From the NCBI RefSeq assembly GCF_000759475.1, contig NZ_CP009454.1, positions 310,001 to 374,000 of the forward strand: a stretch of 64,000 bases of DNA, in the 5' to 3' direction. Source of the stretch: Pantoea rwandensis. GTDB lineage: Bacteria; Pseudomonadota; Gammaproteobacteria; Enterobacterales; Enterobacteriaceae. The position numbers and the translations under genes were made by a program. Numbering within the stretch: position 1 is the first letter of the stretch; each line of letters begins with the position of its first letter. Positions 39,947-49,927 of the stretch are shown piece by piece. The notes under the pieces are model-generated. The model was given only the letters and a program-made list of their open reading frames with translations. It was not told the origin of the DNA and ran no database searches.

Positions 39947-41242
39947 ATGAGCAAAACACACTTAACTGAACAGAAGTTTTCCGACTTCGCCCTGCACCCA
40001 CAGGTGGTTGAAGCCCTTGATACCAAAGGCTTTTCTAACTGCACGCCTATTCAGGCGTTGGCACTGCCTTTTGCGCTTTCAGGGCGTGATGTTGCGGGTC
40101 AGGCGCAAACCGGTACCGGCAAAACGATGGCGTTCCTGACGTCAACGTTTCATCATCTTCTTTCTCATCCAGCCGCTGAAGGCCGCCAGATTAATCAGCC
40201 GCGTGCGCTGATCATGGCCCCGACGCGTGAACTTGCTGTGCAGATCCATGCCGATGCAGAGCCGCTGTCGAAAGTCACGGGTCTGAAACTGGGTCTGGCT
40301 TATGGCGGTGACGGCTACGACAAACAGCTAAAAGTGTTGGCCGATGGCGTCGATATCCTGGTGGGCACCACCGGTCGCCTCATCGACTATGCGAAACAAA
40401 ATCACATCAACCTCGGCGCCATTCAGGTCGTGGTTCTGGATGAAGCGGATCGCATGTTCGATCTTGGCTTTATTAAAGATATCCGTTGGTTGTTCCGCCG
40501 CATGCCGCCGGCCACCCAGCGTCTGAGCATGTTGTTCTCGGCTACCCTCTCTTACCGCGTACGTGAACTGGCGTTTGAACATATGAATAACGCTGAATAC
40601 GTGGAAGTGGAACCGGAGCAGAAAACCGGCCACCGCATCAAAGAAGAACTTTTCTACCCTTCGAATGAAGAGAAGATGCGTCTGCTGCAAACCTTGATCG
40701 AAGAAGAGTGGCCCGACCGCGCCATCATCTTCGCCAACACCAAACACCGCTGTGAAGATATCTGGGGCCATCTGGCCGCGGACGGTCACCGTGTAGGTCT
40801 GCTGACGGGCGATGTGGCACAGAAAAAACGTCTGCGTATTCTGGATGACTTCACCAAAGGTGATGTGGATATTCTGGTCGCGACCGACGTTGCGGCGCGA
40901 GGTCTGCACATTCCTGCCGTGACCCACGTGTTCAACTACGATCTGCCTGACGACCGTGAAGACTACGTGCATCGCATCGGTCGTACTGGCCGCGCGGGTG
41001 CCAGCGGACACTCCATCAGCCTGGCGTGCGAAGAATACGCACTCAACCTGCCAGCGATTGAAGAGTACATTGGTCACGGTATTCCGGTGAGTAAGTACAG
41101 CAGCGAAGCACTGATGAGTGAGCTGCCTCCGCCGAAACGTCTGCAGCGCAGCCGTTCTGGAAACGGCCCACGCCGTGGCGGGAACAACAGCAACCGTCGT
41201 AGCGGCGCGCCGCGCAATAACAACCGTAAACGTTCGAGTTAA
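39947..41242 (+). CDS. rhlB: ATP-dependent RNA helicase RhlB
   Basis: The DEAD-box helicase of the RNA degradosome, which feeds structured RNA to PNPase and binds RNase E. It has 431 residues. The Q-motif region FADFALHP-like [14 protein letters not shown] leads into [43 protein letters not shown] and [10 protein letters not shown] follow in order. The Arg/Asn-rich tail ([18 protein letters not shown]) fits RhlB. gppA follows after 7 bases. Confidence 0.97.
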   Translation: MSKTHLTEQKFSDFALHPQVVEALDTKGFSNCTPIQALALPFALSGRDVAGQAQTGTGKTMAFLTSTFHHLLSHPAAEGRQINQPRALIMAPTRELAVQIHADAEPLSKVTGLKLGLAYGGDGYDKQLKVLADGVDILVGTTGRLIDYAKQNHINLGAIQVVVLDEADRMFDLGFIKDIRWLFRRMPPATQRLSMLFSATLSYRVRELAFEHMNNAEYVEVEPEQKTGHRIKEELFYPSNEEKMRLLQTLIEEEWPDRAIIFANTKHRCEDIWGHLAADGHRVGLLTGDVAQKKRLRILDDFTKGDVDILVATDVAARGLHIPAVTHVFNYDLPDDREDYVHRIGRTGRAGASGHSISLACEEYALNLPAIEEYIGHGIPVSKYSSEALMSELPPPKRLQRSRSGNGPRRGGNNSNRRSGAPRNNNRKRSS

Positions 41243-41249
41243 GCACACC

Positions 41250-42734
41250 ATGCTGAGCGCATCGTCACTTTATGCTGCGATTGATTTAGGCTCTAACAGC
41301 TTTCATATGTTGGTGGTGCGCGAAGTGTCCGGCAGTATTCAGACCATTGCGCGTATAAAGCGCAAGGTGCGTCTGGCTGCCGGTCTGGACAAAGCCAATC
41401 ACCTCTCCGCCGAGGCGATGCAGCGTGGCTGGCAATGTCTGAAACTCTTCTCTGAACAGCTGCAAGATATTCCCCCCGAGCAAATCCGCGTGGTCGCCAC
41501 GGCTACGCTGCGTATTGCTGAAAATGCCCAGGACTTCCTGACTCACGCCGAAGAGATCCTTGGCTGCCCGGTGAATGTCATCAGCGGCGAGGAAGAAGCA
41601 CGCCTGATTTATCAAGGTGTTGCTCATACCACTGGGGGTTCCGATCAGCGCCTGGTGGTGGATATCGGCGGCGGCAGCACCGAGCTGGTCACCGGCGAGG
41701 GTTCGCACGCGACCACGTTGTTTAGTTTGTCGATGGGTTGCGTCACCTGGCTGGAACGCTACTTTGGCGATCGTCACCTGGCGAAAGAAAATTTCGAACA
41801 GGCTGAATTAGCGGCCCGCGACATGATTCGTCCGGTCGCGGCTGCACTGCGCGAAAAAGGCTGGCAGATCTGCGTCGGCGCTTCAGGCACCGTGCAGGCA
41901 TTGCAGGAAATTATGGTTGCGCAGGGCATGGATGAACGCATCACCCTGAGCAAGCTGCAGCAGCTAAAACAGCGGGCGATTCAGTGCGGCAAGCTGGAAG
42001 AGCTGGAAATCGAAGGATTGACACTCGAGCGCGCGCTGGTGTTTCCCAGCGGCCTGTCGATTCTTATCGCTATCTTCCATGAACTTAGCATCGACAGCAT
42101 GACGCTGGCCGGTGGCGCACTACGTGAGGGGTTGGTGTACGGCATGCTGCATCTGCCGATTGACCGCGACATTCGTAGCCGCACGTTGCAAAACGTCCAG
42201 CGCCGCTTCTCTATCGATGTGGAGCAGGCAAGCCGCGTGCGTCAGCTGGCTGAAAGCTTTTTCCGCCAGGTGAGCACGGCCTGGAAGCTGGATAACCGAT
42301 GTCGCGATCTGCTACTGAGCGCCTGTTCGATTCACGAAATTGGCCTGAGCGTTGATTTCCGCCAGGCACCGCAGCACGCCGCTTACCTGATTCGCCATCT
42401 CGATCTTCCCGGCTTTACACCTGCACAGAAAAAAATGCTCGCCTGCCTGCTGCAGAATCAGAGTGGCAGTATCGATCTCGCTTTACTGACGCAGCAGAAC
42501 GCTGTGCCACCACGTATGGCGGAACGCTTAAGCCGTTTACTGCGTCTGGCGCTAATCTTCTCTAGCCGACGTCGTGATGACACGCTGCCTGCGGTACGTT
42601 TACAGGCGGATGATGATGCGCTGCACCTGACACTCCCCGCAGGCTGGCTGGACGCGCATCCGCTGCGTGCCGAGTTGCTGGAGCAAGAGAGTCATTACCA
42701 GTCTTATGTGCACTGGTTGCTGACTATCTCTTGA
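41250..42734 (+). CDS. gppA: Guanosine-5'-triphosphate,3'-diphosphate pyrophosphatase GppA
   Basis: Hydrolyses pppGpp to ppGpp in the stringent response and also has exopolyphosphatase activity. It has 494 residues. The N-terminal actin-like phosphatase fold shows [21 protein letters not shown] and [12 protein letters not shown], and the C-terminal half is an HD-like helical domain ([23 protein letters not shown]). The ATG at 41250 matches the conserved start. It is co-oriented with rhlB and probably co-transcribed. Confidence 0.96.
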   Translation: MLSASSLYAAIDLGSNSFHMLVVREVSGSIQTIARIKRKVRLAAGLDKANHLSAEAMQRGWQCLKLFSEQLQDIPPEQIRVVATATLRIAENAQDFLTHAEEILGCPVNVISGEEEARLIYQGVAHTTGGSDQRLVVDIGGGSTELVTGEGSHATTLFSLSMGCVTWLERYFGDRHLAKENFEQAELAARDMIRPVAAALREKGWQICVGASGTVQALQEIMVAQGMDERITLSKLQQLKQRAIQCGKLEELEIEGLTLERALVFPSGLSILIAIFHELSIDSMTLAGGALREGLVYGMLHLPIDRDIRSRTLQNVQRRFSIDVEQASRVRQLAESFFRQVSTAWKLDNRCRDLLLSACSIHEIGLSVDFRQAPQHAAYLIRHLDLPGFTPAQKKMLACLLQNQSGSIDLALLTQQNAVPPRMAERLSRLLRLALIFSSRRRDDTLPAVRLQADDDALHLTLPAGWLDAHPLRAELLEQESHYQSYVHWLLTIS

Positions 42735-42766
42735 TCAAAGCTGCTGCGCTTGCTGATGCTGCGTTG

Positions 42767-42825
42767 AAAAGCTCCCGCCAAATGCTCATTTACGGCATGT
42801 AAACGCCGCTTTGCCGGGAACTTTT
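42767..42825. repeat. Palindromic intergenic element between gppA and rep
   Basis: AAAAGCTCCCGCCAAA (42767-42782) and TTTGCCGGGAACTTTT (42810-42825) pair at 14 of 16 positions. Between them TTTAC (42789-42793) pairs with GTAAA (42799-42803). It lies between convergent genes and could also act as a transcription barrier. I cannot assign a named repeat family. Confidence 0.6.
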
Positions 42826-42892
42826 CGCCTTGCCTCCGCTACGCTCGCAACGGTTCTCGCCAGAGGCCTGGCCTGAACGAACGGCGGGGGAT

Positions 42893-44914
42893 TTACCCCT
42901 TCTTCGCATTCTCCAGCATCGCACGTAAACCCGCGACGCGCGTCTGCCCGGTTTTCACCCGCTCCTCGGCGCTGATCACTTTTTTCTCGCGCTCCCACAC
43001 CACATCATCCTGAGGTAGCTCCATCAGGAAGCGGCTCGGTTCCGGGCGGACCAGTTCACCATACTGACGACGTTCACGACACAAGGTAAAGGTCAGCTCT
43101 TTTTGCGCGCGGGTAATGCCCACATAGGCCAGACGGCGTTCCTCTTCGATGTTGTTCTCATCAATGCTGCTCTGATGCGGTAACAACCCCTCTTCCATAC
43201 CGACCAGATAAACATACGGGAACTCCAACCCTTTGGAGGCGTGCAAGGTCATCAGCTGTACCTGGTCGCTCTCCTCATCGCTCTCACCGCGTTCCATCAT
43301 GTCGCGCAGCGTGAAGCGCGTCACCACCTGCGCCAACGTCATCGGCTCATTCAGCTCATCGCCCTCCAGCATCTCCGTCATCCACTGGAACAGCGTGTTG
43401 ACGTTTTTCATGCGCATCTCGGCGGCTTTGGGGCTTGGCGAGGTCTCAAACAACCAGCTTTCATAATCGACACCGCGAATCAGATCGCGTACCGCATTCA
43501 CCGGTTCGCGTTCTGTCAGCTGGATAATCTCATTCAGCCATTGAGTAAAACGCTGCAGATGCTCCAGTCCGCGCCCGCTCAGCGTCTGTTCCAGTCCCAT
43601 ATCGAAGCTGGCATTGAACAGACTTTTATTGCGCAGGTTGGCCCATTCACCCAGCTTCTGCAGCGTGGCGGGGCCAATCTCACGACGCGGAGTATTGACG
43701 ATACGCAGGAAGGCACTGTCGTCTTCCTGATTGGTCAGCACGCGCAGATAGGCCAGCAAATCTTTGATTTCCGGGCGCGAGAAAAACGAGGTGCCGCCAG
43801 AAATACGATAGGGGATACGGTTTTGCATCAGCTGCTTTTCAAAGACGCGCGACTGGTGGTTGCCGCGATAGAGAATCGCATAATCTTTGTAGGCGGTTTT
43901 GTTGACGAAGTGGTGGGCAATTAACTCACCGGCCACCCTCTCGGCCTCATGATCTTCATTGTTGGCACTCAGCACCTTCAGCTCGCTGCCCTCGCCCAGC
44001 TCAGAGAACAGGCGCTTCTCAAACACATGCGGATTATTGGCAATCAGGATGTTAGCTGACTTCAAAATGCGCTGGGTTGAGCGATAGTTCTGCTCCAGTT
44101 TCACCACTTCCAGCGCCGGAAAGTCCTCTTTCAGCAACACCAGGTTTTGCGGCCGCGCGCCACGCCAGGAGTAAATTGACTGGTCATCATCACCTACCAC
44201 GGTGAAACGCGCCCGCGCGCCCACCAGCAGTTTCACCAGCTCATACTGGCTGGTGTTGGTATCCTGATACTCATCCACCAATAAATAGCGAATACGCTGC
44301 TGCCAACGCTCGCGCACTTCCTGATTGCGTTGCAGCAACAGCGTCGGCAGTGCAATCAAATCGTCGAAGTCCAGTACGTTGCAGGATTTCAGATGCTGGT
44401 CATACAGCTGATAGCAGTGGGCAAAAATCTGGTCGCGCTGGGATTTGGCCAGGCCAGCCGCACCCTGCGGATCGACCAGGTCATTCTTCCAGTTGGAAAT
44501 GGTGGAAATCAGCTGCTGCAACAGCGTTTTGTCTTCCTCCAGCCACAGTTTAGTGAGGTCTTTCAACAGCGCCAGCTGATCCTGATCGTCGAACAATGAG
44601 AAGCTCGCTTTCATCCCTAACGCTTTGTATTCACGTTTAATGATCTCCAGTCCCAATGTGTGGAAGGTGGAGATCATCAGGCCTCGCGCCTCTTTGCGTC
44701 CGAGCGTTTGCGCGACACGCTCTTTCATCTCGCGCGAGGCTTTATTGGTGAAGGTGACTGCAGCGATATGGCGCGCCTGATAGCCACACTCGCGGATCAG
44801 GTGGGCGATTTTATTGGTGATGACGCGGGTCTTACCCGAGCCTGCACCGGCCAGCACCAGGCAGGGACCGGTGACAAATTCGACAGCACGTTGTTGGCCG
44901 GGGTTTAAACGCAT
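42893..44914 (-). CDS. rep: ATP-dependent DNA helicase Rep
   Basis: A superfamily 1A 3'-5' helicase of 673 residues, a paralogue of UvrD. It clears nucleoprotein blocks ahead of the replisome and binds DnaB. It shows [14 protein letters not shown], Walker [44 protein letters not shown] and [11 protein letters not shown]. The order gppA-rep (convergent) and rep-ppiC (divergent) is as in E. coli. Confidence 0.97.
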   Translation of the reverse strand: MRLNPGQQRAVEFVTGPCLVLAGAGSGKTRVITNKIAHLIRECGYQARHIAAVTFTNKASREMKERVAQTLGRKEARGLMISTFHTLGLEIIKREYKALGMKASFSLFDDQDQLALLKDLTKLWLEEDKTLLQQLISTISNWKNDLVDPQGAAGLAKSQRDQIFAHCYQLYDQHLKSCNVLDFDDLIALPTLLLQRNQEVRERWQQRIRYLLVDEYQDTNTSQYELVKLLVGARARFTVVGDDDQSIYSWRGARPQNLVLLKEDFPALEVVKLEQNYRSTQRILKSANILIANNPHVFEKRLFSELGEGSELKVLSANNEDHEAERVAGELIAHHFVNKTAYKDYAILYRGNHQSRVFEKQLMQNRIPYRISGGTSFFSRPEIKDLLAYLRVLTNQEDDSAFLRIVNTPRREIGPATLQKLGEWANLRNKSLFNASFDMGLEQTLSGRGLEHLQRFTQWLNEIIQLTEREPVNAVRDLIRGVDYESWLFETSPSPKAAEMRMKNVNTLFQWMTEMLEGDELNEPMTLAQVVTRFTLRDMMERGESDEESDQVQLMTLHASKGLEFPYVYLVGMEEGLLPHQSSIDENNIEEERRLAYVGITRAQKELTFTLCRERRQYGELVRPEPSRFLMELPQDDVVWEREKKVISAEERVKTGQTRVAGLRAMLENAKKG

Positions 44915-44974
44915 AACGGAATATCACTCAACTAATGAAAAGGAGATCCCCTGACGATTTCGCATGGCAGGAAT

Positions 44975-45071
44975 ATGGACAGGTGAGCGACTCCCGGAAA
45001 CTGACTCAATCAGTCACCGTATCAAGCATACGCAGCCAACGCACCTGCAATTTGAAGTAGGACGGGGATAT
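44975..45071. repeat. Degenerate copy of a dispersed enterobacterial palindromic element, upstream of ppiC
   Basis: The segment ending CGCAGCCAACGCACCTGCAA..TTGAAGTA..GACGGGGATATA, with a centre ACTGACTCAATCAGT, resembles from memory a dispersed palindromic element common in Yersinia, Serratia and Erwiniaceae (YPAL-like). The right terminus (GACGGGGATATA) runs into the TATAAT at 45069-45074, a plausible -10 for ppiC. The left part is eroded. Confidence 0.5.
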
Positions 45072-45110
45072 AATGCGCCGAACATTATACATACATACAG
45101 AGACACCAAC

Positions 45111-45392
45111 ATGGCGAAAACCGCGGCAGCTTTGCACATCCTCGTCAAGGATGAAGCGCAGGCCAAATCCCTGCTGGCCCAGCTGGAAAAGGGCGCAAAC
45201 TTCCAGCAGCTGGCAAAAAAACACTCCACCTGCCCATCAGGGCGTAACGGTGGCGATCTGGGCGAATTCCGCAAAGGCCAGATGGTGCCCGCCTTTGATA
45301 AGGCGGTGTTCTCCTGCCCGCTGCTGCAGCCTTACGGGCCGGTGAAAACCGCCTTTGGGTATCACATCATCAAAGTGCTGTGGCGTAACTGA
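45111..45392 (+). CDS. ppiC: Peptidyl-prolyl cis-trans isomerase C (parvulin)
   Basis: A 93-residue single-domain cytoplasmic parvulin. [25 protein letters not shown] opens the protein, followed by [32 protein letters not shown] and a C-terminal GYHIIKV. The ATG at 45111 is conserved; the longer upstream frame runs through the repeat element and promoter. It is convergent with yhjG with no gap between the stop codons. In E. coli ppiC lies beside ilvC. Confidence 0.96.
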   Translation: MAKTAAALHILVKDEAQAKSLLAQLEKGANFQQLAKKHSTCPSGRNGGDLGEFRKGQMVPAFDKAVFSCPLLQPYGPVKTAFGYHIIKVLWRN

Positions 45393-47453
45393 TCACTTTT
45401 TACTTTTCATCTGCTGCAGCACATTACTGCACTGATTGGCATCAGTATCACTGGGTGAAATCAGTGCCAGCAGGGCTGCGGCCGGTGCCACCACCGCGCC
45501 CAGCGCTACTGCGGCGGCGCCACGTGCGATCAGCGGCCCGGCTTTCACGCCGGCATCCGGATTTTTGAAGGTGCCACGCACATACAGCGGCGAACGCAAG
45601 GTGATGATACGAATGCCTTTGCTCTCTGGATTAATAGATAAATCCAGCCCTTCATTGGCAAAGTTAACGTTGCCGGTGACATTAATCACCGCATTCTCCG
45701 TATCCAGCACAAACACTTTCGGCGTGGCGAGACCCTGACGGATAGTGAGGTCGGTGGCGGCACAGTTGATGCGCACCTCATCATCGCCAAACAGTTTGCC
45801 GACCACATAGTTACCGACATTCAGGCCGGCAATTTCCATCAGACTACGGCTGATCAATCCATCATTCATCAGCAGTTTCAGTTCACCGTTGCTGGTCCCC
45901 AGAATATCCGCTACCGAGTTGCCGGTACCGCTCAGGCTGGCATCGCCGTTTAACTGACCCAGGCTGCGCTGCATCGCCGTGACATTCGGGAACAGTTGAC
46001 GCAGTTGCAGCTTACGCGCATGCAAATCCGCGCGACCGCGCATCGGGCTTTTATCCCCTTCCAGATGAATGGTGGAGTTGATACTGCCGCCCGCCATGCC
46101 GAAGCGCAGCGGATCGAGCAGCAAGTCACCGTTTTTCAACTGCAGATGGGTATAAAGGTCGCTAAGCGGCAGCTTGCTGCTGTGTTCGATGCGTTTTCCG
46201 CTGAATTTCACATCCGCATCCATCACGTCCCAGCTTTTGGTATCAAACTTGTCATGCGGCAGCACGCGATCGGCCGGTTGAGTCGAAGCGTCACCGCGCT
46301 GGGCTTTGGCCTGCTGGGTTTTCTCACTGCCCTTGCCCGAATTCACACCAATCAGCGGGCCTAAATCCGCCATGCGCAACTGGTTCGAGGTTAATTCTCC
46401 GGTCAACGTTGGGCGCGGTTTCACCTGGTGATAAGCCAGCGAACCGTGAATATCGCTATCGCCAATATGACCATTGAAGTTTTCGTAGCGGAACAGCGGC
46501 CCTTTCTCTTCATTGAAGCGCGCGATCAAATGGCCGTCAGTTTCGTACGGCGGCGTATCAGGCAGCAGCACGCCAGTTAAACCGTACAGATTCGCCAGCG
46601 TATCGCCAGCAAAGCGCAGACGCACATCCAGCCCGCCGAGATTTAAAGGATCCTGCAACGTCCCGTCAACGCGCACGCGCGTGGTGCCGTTGCGCACATC
46701 CACCTGCAGTGGGAACGGTGTGGTTTTGCTGCGCAACGAGAGCATGCCGCCGATCTTACCGTCGCCAGTCAGTTTCTGATTGTTGTAGGTTCCATCCGCC
46801 TGCCAGCCAAAGACAAAATCGCCCGCGCCTTTCTGCTGGTCGTTACCGCCCGCTACCTGCGCGTAAGGCACCGGTTTACCCAGTGGATTAAGGGTGACGG
46901 TCACATCGGCTTTATTGATGGCATCGCGATAACGAATCTGGCCTTTATCGAAGAGAATATTATCGAGGCGGAAAGACCAGGCAGAAGGCGGCGCATTGGC
47001 ATCGCTGCTCTCGCTGCTGGCTAAGTTAAAGGTCCAGTTATTCTTTTTATCCGCCGTCTGCACCAGCCGCGCATCGGGCAGCTGCATTTTAATCCATGGC
47101 AGATAAACCTGTTTATGCAGGAGCGCCAGCGGCGCAAGCGTGGCTTCAACGCGCTGCAAATGCACCATGGTGACATCGGGAATATTCGGCGGATTGCCCA
47201 GCATAATGTCATCGGCATGCACCTGCGGCCAGGGCACCCAACTGCGCCAACCGGGTTCTTCGCGATTGCGCACCCAGGCAACACCCAGATCGCCACGAAT
47301 GGCGAAAGGCCGGTTTAACTCAGTGGAGACTTTTTGGTTGATGGTTGGCTTCAGGCGGTTCCAGTCAAACGTGGCGATAATCACCACCACCACCACAACC
47401 AACAACAATAAAATCCCGAACACCCAACTCAGGACTTTTCCCGTACGTGACAT
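45393..47453 (-). CDS. yhjG: AsmA-family inner-membrane protein YhjG
   Basis: A 686-residue AsmA-like protein with one N-terminal membrane helix (about residues 8-28), followed by FDWNRLKPTINQKVSTELNRPFAIRGDLGV, the conserved AsmA start. The body is a long beta-rich periplasmic domain, and the family is thought to take part in lipid transport between membranes. IITLRSPLYVRGTFKNPDAGVKAGPLIARGA near the C-terminus matches E. coli YhjG. It lies 61 bases downstream of pdeH on the same strand. Confidence 0.93.
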   Translation of the reverse strand: MSRTGKVLSWVFGILLLLVVVVVVIIATFDWNRLKPTINQKVSTELNRPFAIRGDLGVAWVRNREEPGWRSWVPWPQVHADDIMLGNPPNIPDVTMVHLQRVEATLAPLALLHKQVYLPWIKMQLPDARLVQTADKKNNWTFNLASSESSDANAPPSAWSFRLDNILFDKGQIRYRDAINKADVTVTLNPLGKPVPYAQVAGGNDQQKGAGDFVFGWQADGTYNNQKLTGDGKIGGMLSLRSKTTPFPLQVDVRNGTTRVRVDGTLQDPLNLGGLDVRLRFAGDTLANLYGLTGVLLPDTPPYETDGHLIARFNEEKGPLFRYENFNGHIGDSDIHGSLAYHQVKPRPTLTGELTSNQLRMADLGPLIGVNSGKGSEKTQQAKAQRGDASTQPADRVLPHDKFDTKSWDVMDADVKFSGKRIEHSSKLPLSDLYTHLQLKNGDLLLDPLRFGMAGGSINSTIHLEGDKSPMRGRADLHARKLQLRQLFPNVTAMQRSLGQLNGDASLSGTGNSVADILGTSNGELKLLMNDGLISRSLMEIAGLNVGNYVVGKLFGDDEVRINCAATDLTIRQGLATPKVFVLDTENAVINVTGNVNFANEGLDLSINPESKGIRIITLRSPLYVRGTFKNPDAGVKAGPLIARGAAAVALGAVVAPAAALLALISPSDTDANQCSNVLQQMKSKK

Positions 47454-47514
47454 TCTGCTTCCTCCTTGCCCTCAACGTCTCACATAACTGTAGTCGAGAC
47501 GTTGCGGATCGGGA

Positions 47515-48288
47515 TCAGGGAAGCTCGAGCGCCAGGGATTCCAGCGTGCTGAAGGGAACAGGTCGCGAGAAGAAATAGCCTTGTGCCGCCATCGCAGGCG
47601 AATTACGCACCTGCTGCCACTCCTCTTCGGTCTCCACGCCTTCAACAATAACGCCGTTGCAATAGCGATTGATCAACGCCAGCAGCATGGAGAACAGCGA
47701 GCGACCTTCATCGGTAGAGCGCAGCAGCATGAACAGTTCGCGCGACAGTTTAATGTAGTCATAGCGCAGCTCAGTCAGCGCAGAGAAGTTTGCCATGCCT
47801 GATCCAAAGTCATCGAGCCACAGCGGCCCCAGCTCAGGCATCTTCGCCACCATCTCTTCCTGCGGCAATGCATGGTGCTCCGTGAGTTCAAAACGCACCC
47901 AGGGGAGCTGCGTAATCAACTGGCGGATATCGTCATGCTGCTCAATGGCCAACAGCGTCGGACCATCAATATTCACCGAGGCCACCAGCTGACGCTGACT
48001 GAAAAAGTGTGACCACTGTAATAACAGCTCAAGCTGTTCCTCGACGACATCAAGGCGCTGCGCGATAGTCAGCGCATCAAAATAGGTTTCGGGCGACAAC
48101 CTTTTCTCTGGTGCGGAGGGGTGTGTCACCGCAGTCAGTAATTCAATAGCCAGTAAACGGCCGGAGACCTGGTAAATCGGCTGGAAAGTATAGAATCGTT
48201 GGCACTGCTGCCAGAAGAAACGCGTTTCCTGTTGTTGCTCCAGTTCAATTGAAATAGGCAGCCGATGACTTAAATTGTTCATCACCAT
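47515..48288 (-). CDS. pdeH: Cyclic-di-GMP phosphodiesterase PdeH (YhjH)
   Basis: A stand-alone EAL-domain phosphodiesterase of 257 residues that keeps c-di-GMP low in motile cells, relieving YcgR braking of flagella and opposing cellulose and curli. The EAL position reads IELLTAVTHP. SVNIDGPTL, FELTEHHALP, LWLDDFGSGMANFSAL, YDYIKLSRELF and VIVEGVET keep the metal and catalytic residues. The ATG at 48288 follows AGGA with seven-base spacing; the upstream frame is not conserved. A FliA promoter lies about 50 bases upstream. Confidence 0.95.
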   Translation of the reverse strand: MVMNNLSHRLPISIELEQQQETRFFWQQCQRFYTFQPIYQVSGRLLAIELLTAVTHPSAPEKRLSPETYFDALTIAQRLDVVEEQLELLLQWSHFFSQRQLVASVNIDGPTLLAIEQHDDIRQLITQLPWVRFELTEHHALPQEEMVAKMPELGPLWLDDFGSGMANFSALTELRYDYIKLSRELFMLLRSTDEGRSLFSMLLALINRYCNGVIVEGVETEEEWQQVRNSPAMAAQGYFFSRPVPFSTLESLALELP

Positions 48289-48339
48289 GGTTTTTTCCTG
48301 GTAGGTGGTGGGTGCCTGCAAATTGTTTCTCAGCGGCAA

Positions 48340-48366
48340 GTATCGGCGAGTAACACGATAACTTTA
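48340..48366 (-). promoter_or_regulatory. Flagellar sigma-28 (FliA) promoter of pdeH
   Basis: On the minus strand TAAAGTTA (48359-48366), an 11-base spacer and GCCGATAC (48340-48347) match the FliA consensus TAAAGTTT-N11-GCCGATAA at 14 of 16 positions. It puts pdeH in the flagellar class 3 regulon, as in E. coli. Confidence 0.88.
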
Positions 48367-48489
48367 TTGGTCTCAGCCACCTCACGAGCAGTTGAGTGTA
48401 TCAGCGCGTTTCAGGCTTAATCGGCAAAACAAGCGGCGCTTTGTCCGTTAAATCGCCGTGGAGAGAGGGTTCAGGCACCTTAAGTTAAA

Positions 48490-48506
48490 TTAAAACGTCG
48501 TTTTAA
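48490..48506. promoter_or_regulatory. KdgR-type operator upstream of kdgK
   Basis: TTAAAACGTCGTTTTAA is a perfect 17-base palindrome 67 bases before the kdgK start. It resembles the KdgR operator (TGAAAC..GTTTCA-like core with AAAC/GTTT arms), so KdgR control by ketodeoxygluconate is likely. The regulator gene is not in the window. Confidence 0.65.
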
Positions 48507-48572
48507 AAACCATTGACAGCTGCCATACCAGACGCGAGACTCGAGGGCAGAATTCACTACAGGCCGAAGACC

Positions 48573-49505
48573 ATGACGCAGAAGAACATTGCCATCATTG
48601 GCGAATGCATGATTGAGCTATCCGAAAAAGGTGAGAACATCAAACGTGGCTTTGGCGGTGACACGCTAAACACAGCGGTTTATCTGGCACGCCAGTCAGA
48701 TAGCCAGCAGCTGCGGGTGGACTATGTCACCGCGCTGGGCACAGACAGTTTCAGTGACCAGATGATCGCTGCCTGGCAGCAGGAGCAGGTTCACACCCAG
48801 CTCATTCAGCGCCTCGACAATAAAATGCCGGGCCTCTACTTCATTGAAACCGACGAACACGGCGAACGCACCTTCTGGTATTGGCGCAATGATGCCGCTG
48901 CACGCTTCTGGCTGGATGGCCCAGAGTCTGACGCAATTTGCGCCCAGCTGGCCCACTACGATTACCTCTATCTCAGCGGTATAAGCCTGGCGATTCTGCC
49001 AGCCACCAGCCGGGAGAAACTGATGGCACTGCTCAGCACCTGTCGCCAGAACGGTGGCAAGGTCATTTTCGATAACAATTACCGTCCACGTCTGTGGGCA
49101 GACAAATCTAGCGCGCAACAGGCTTATGCCGAGATGCTGCATCATACCGATATCGCCTTCCTGACGCTGGATGATGAGCACCTGCTGTGGGGTGAGCAGC
49201 CGCTGGACGCAGTGATTGCACGCACGCGCGAAGCCGGTGTGCAGGAGATTGCCATCAAACGCGGTGCCGATTCCTGTTTAGTGGCGATAGGCGATGAGCC
49301 GCTGCGTGAAGTGCCCGCCATCAAGCTGGCTAAAGAGAAGGTGATCGACACCACGGCCGCAGGCGACTCTTTCAGCGCCGGTTATCTGGCCGTGCGTTTA
49401 GCCGGAGGAAGTGCAGAAGATGCGGCCGCGCGCGGTCATCTCACCGCCAGCACGGTGATCCAACATCGTGGAGCCATTATCCCTTTAAGCGCTATGCCGC
49501 AGTAA
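48573..49505 (+). CDS. kdgK: 2-Keto-3-deoxygluconate kinase KdgK
   Basis: A PfkB-family kinase of 310 residues that phosphorylates 2-keto-3-deoxygluconate to KDPG in hexuronate and pectin-derived sugar breakdown. The N-terminus IAIIGECMIELSEK is followed by the sugar-binding GFGGDTLNTAVYLAR. The catalytic signature DTTAAGDSFSAGYLAVRLAG contains the general-base Asp. The ATG at 48573 fits the family; an upstream TTG frame would cross the operator region. It is divergent from pdeH, as in E. coli. Confidence 0.96.
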   Translation: MTQKNIAIIGECMIELSEKGENIKRGFGGDTLNTAVYLARQSDSQQLRVDYVTALGTDSFSDQMIAAWQQEQVHTQLIQRLDNKMPGLYFIETDEHGERTFWYWRNDAAARFWLDGPESDAICAQLAHYDYLYLSGISLAILPATSREKLMALLSTCRQNGGKVIFDNNYRPRLWADKSSAQQAYAEMLHHTDIAFLTLDDEHLLWGEQPLDAVIARTREAGVQEIAIKRGADSCLVAIGDEPLREVPAIKLAKEKVIDTTAAGDSFSAGYLAVRLAGGSAEDAAARGHLTASTVIQHRGAIIPLSAMPQ

Positions 49506-49523
49506 CCCTCCTGTCAGCATTTT

Positions 49524-49563
49524 CCAGCGGCGCTATTTCAGGCACGACGCCTGGCGCCGCTGG
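49524..49563. terminator. Long hairpin after kdgK
   Basis: CCAGCGGCGC (49524-49533) pairs perfectly with GCGCCGCTGG (49554-49563). It is continued by CAGGC/GCCTG (49539-49543 and 49549-49553) across a five-base bulge. No T-run follows, so it may stabilise mRNA 3' ends or belong to a dispersed palindrome rather than terminate by itself. Parts of the arm (TGGCGCC, CAGGCG) recur just downstream near 49574-49584. Confidence 0.55.
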
Positions 49564-49927
49564 ATATCTGTTGGCGCCAGGCGTTCACTTTGCCGCTGTT
49601 GATTTGATAATCACGACTTACGCAATGCACAGGATAATTTGTCTTAAACCACGACATTACACTGCGAATTTCAACTAACCTCGCCAGCGATCCATCTTTG
49701 GCTCATATCCGCCCTCGCCAGTTTAGCAACTCTTACCATATCAATTTAAATTCAATAGATTACGGACAGAAATCGGGCCGCCAGGCATAGTCCGAAACTG
49801 CAGAAATGGTGGGTTTTCGGCTGGACGCCAGCGCGAAAACAGACCATGTTTTAATCAATAACAGCAGGACGCTGTTAATCCGGCCGCGAACAAAATAATG
49901 ACAACACGACTCGCTCAGGACTGATTT
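49564..49927. other. Spacer between kdgK and the alpha/beta hydrolase gene, no gene seen
   Basis: About 360 A/T-rich bases that contrast with the G/C-richer genes on either side. I see no conserved ORF, RNA or repeat array. The last 15 bases carry AGGA seven bases before the ATG at 49928, a good ribosome-binding site for the next gene. The promoter of that gene should be here but I cannot place it. Confidence 0.5.

Noticed and set aside
40328..41251. 307-codon minus-strand ORF opposite rhlB
   Set aside because: Entirely within conserved rhlB on the other strand; the open frame is a by-product of biased codon use.
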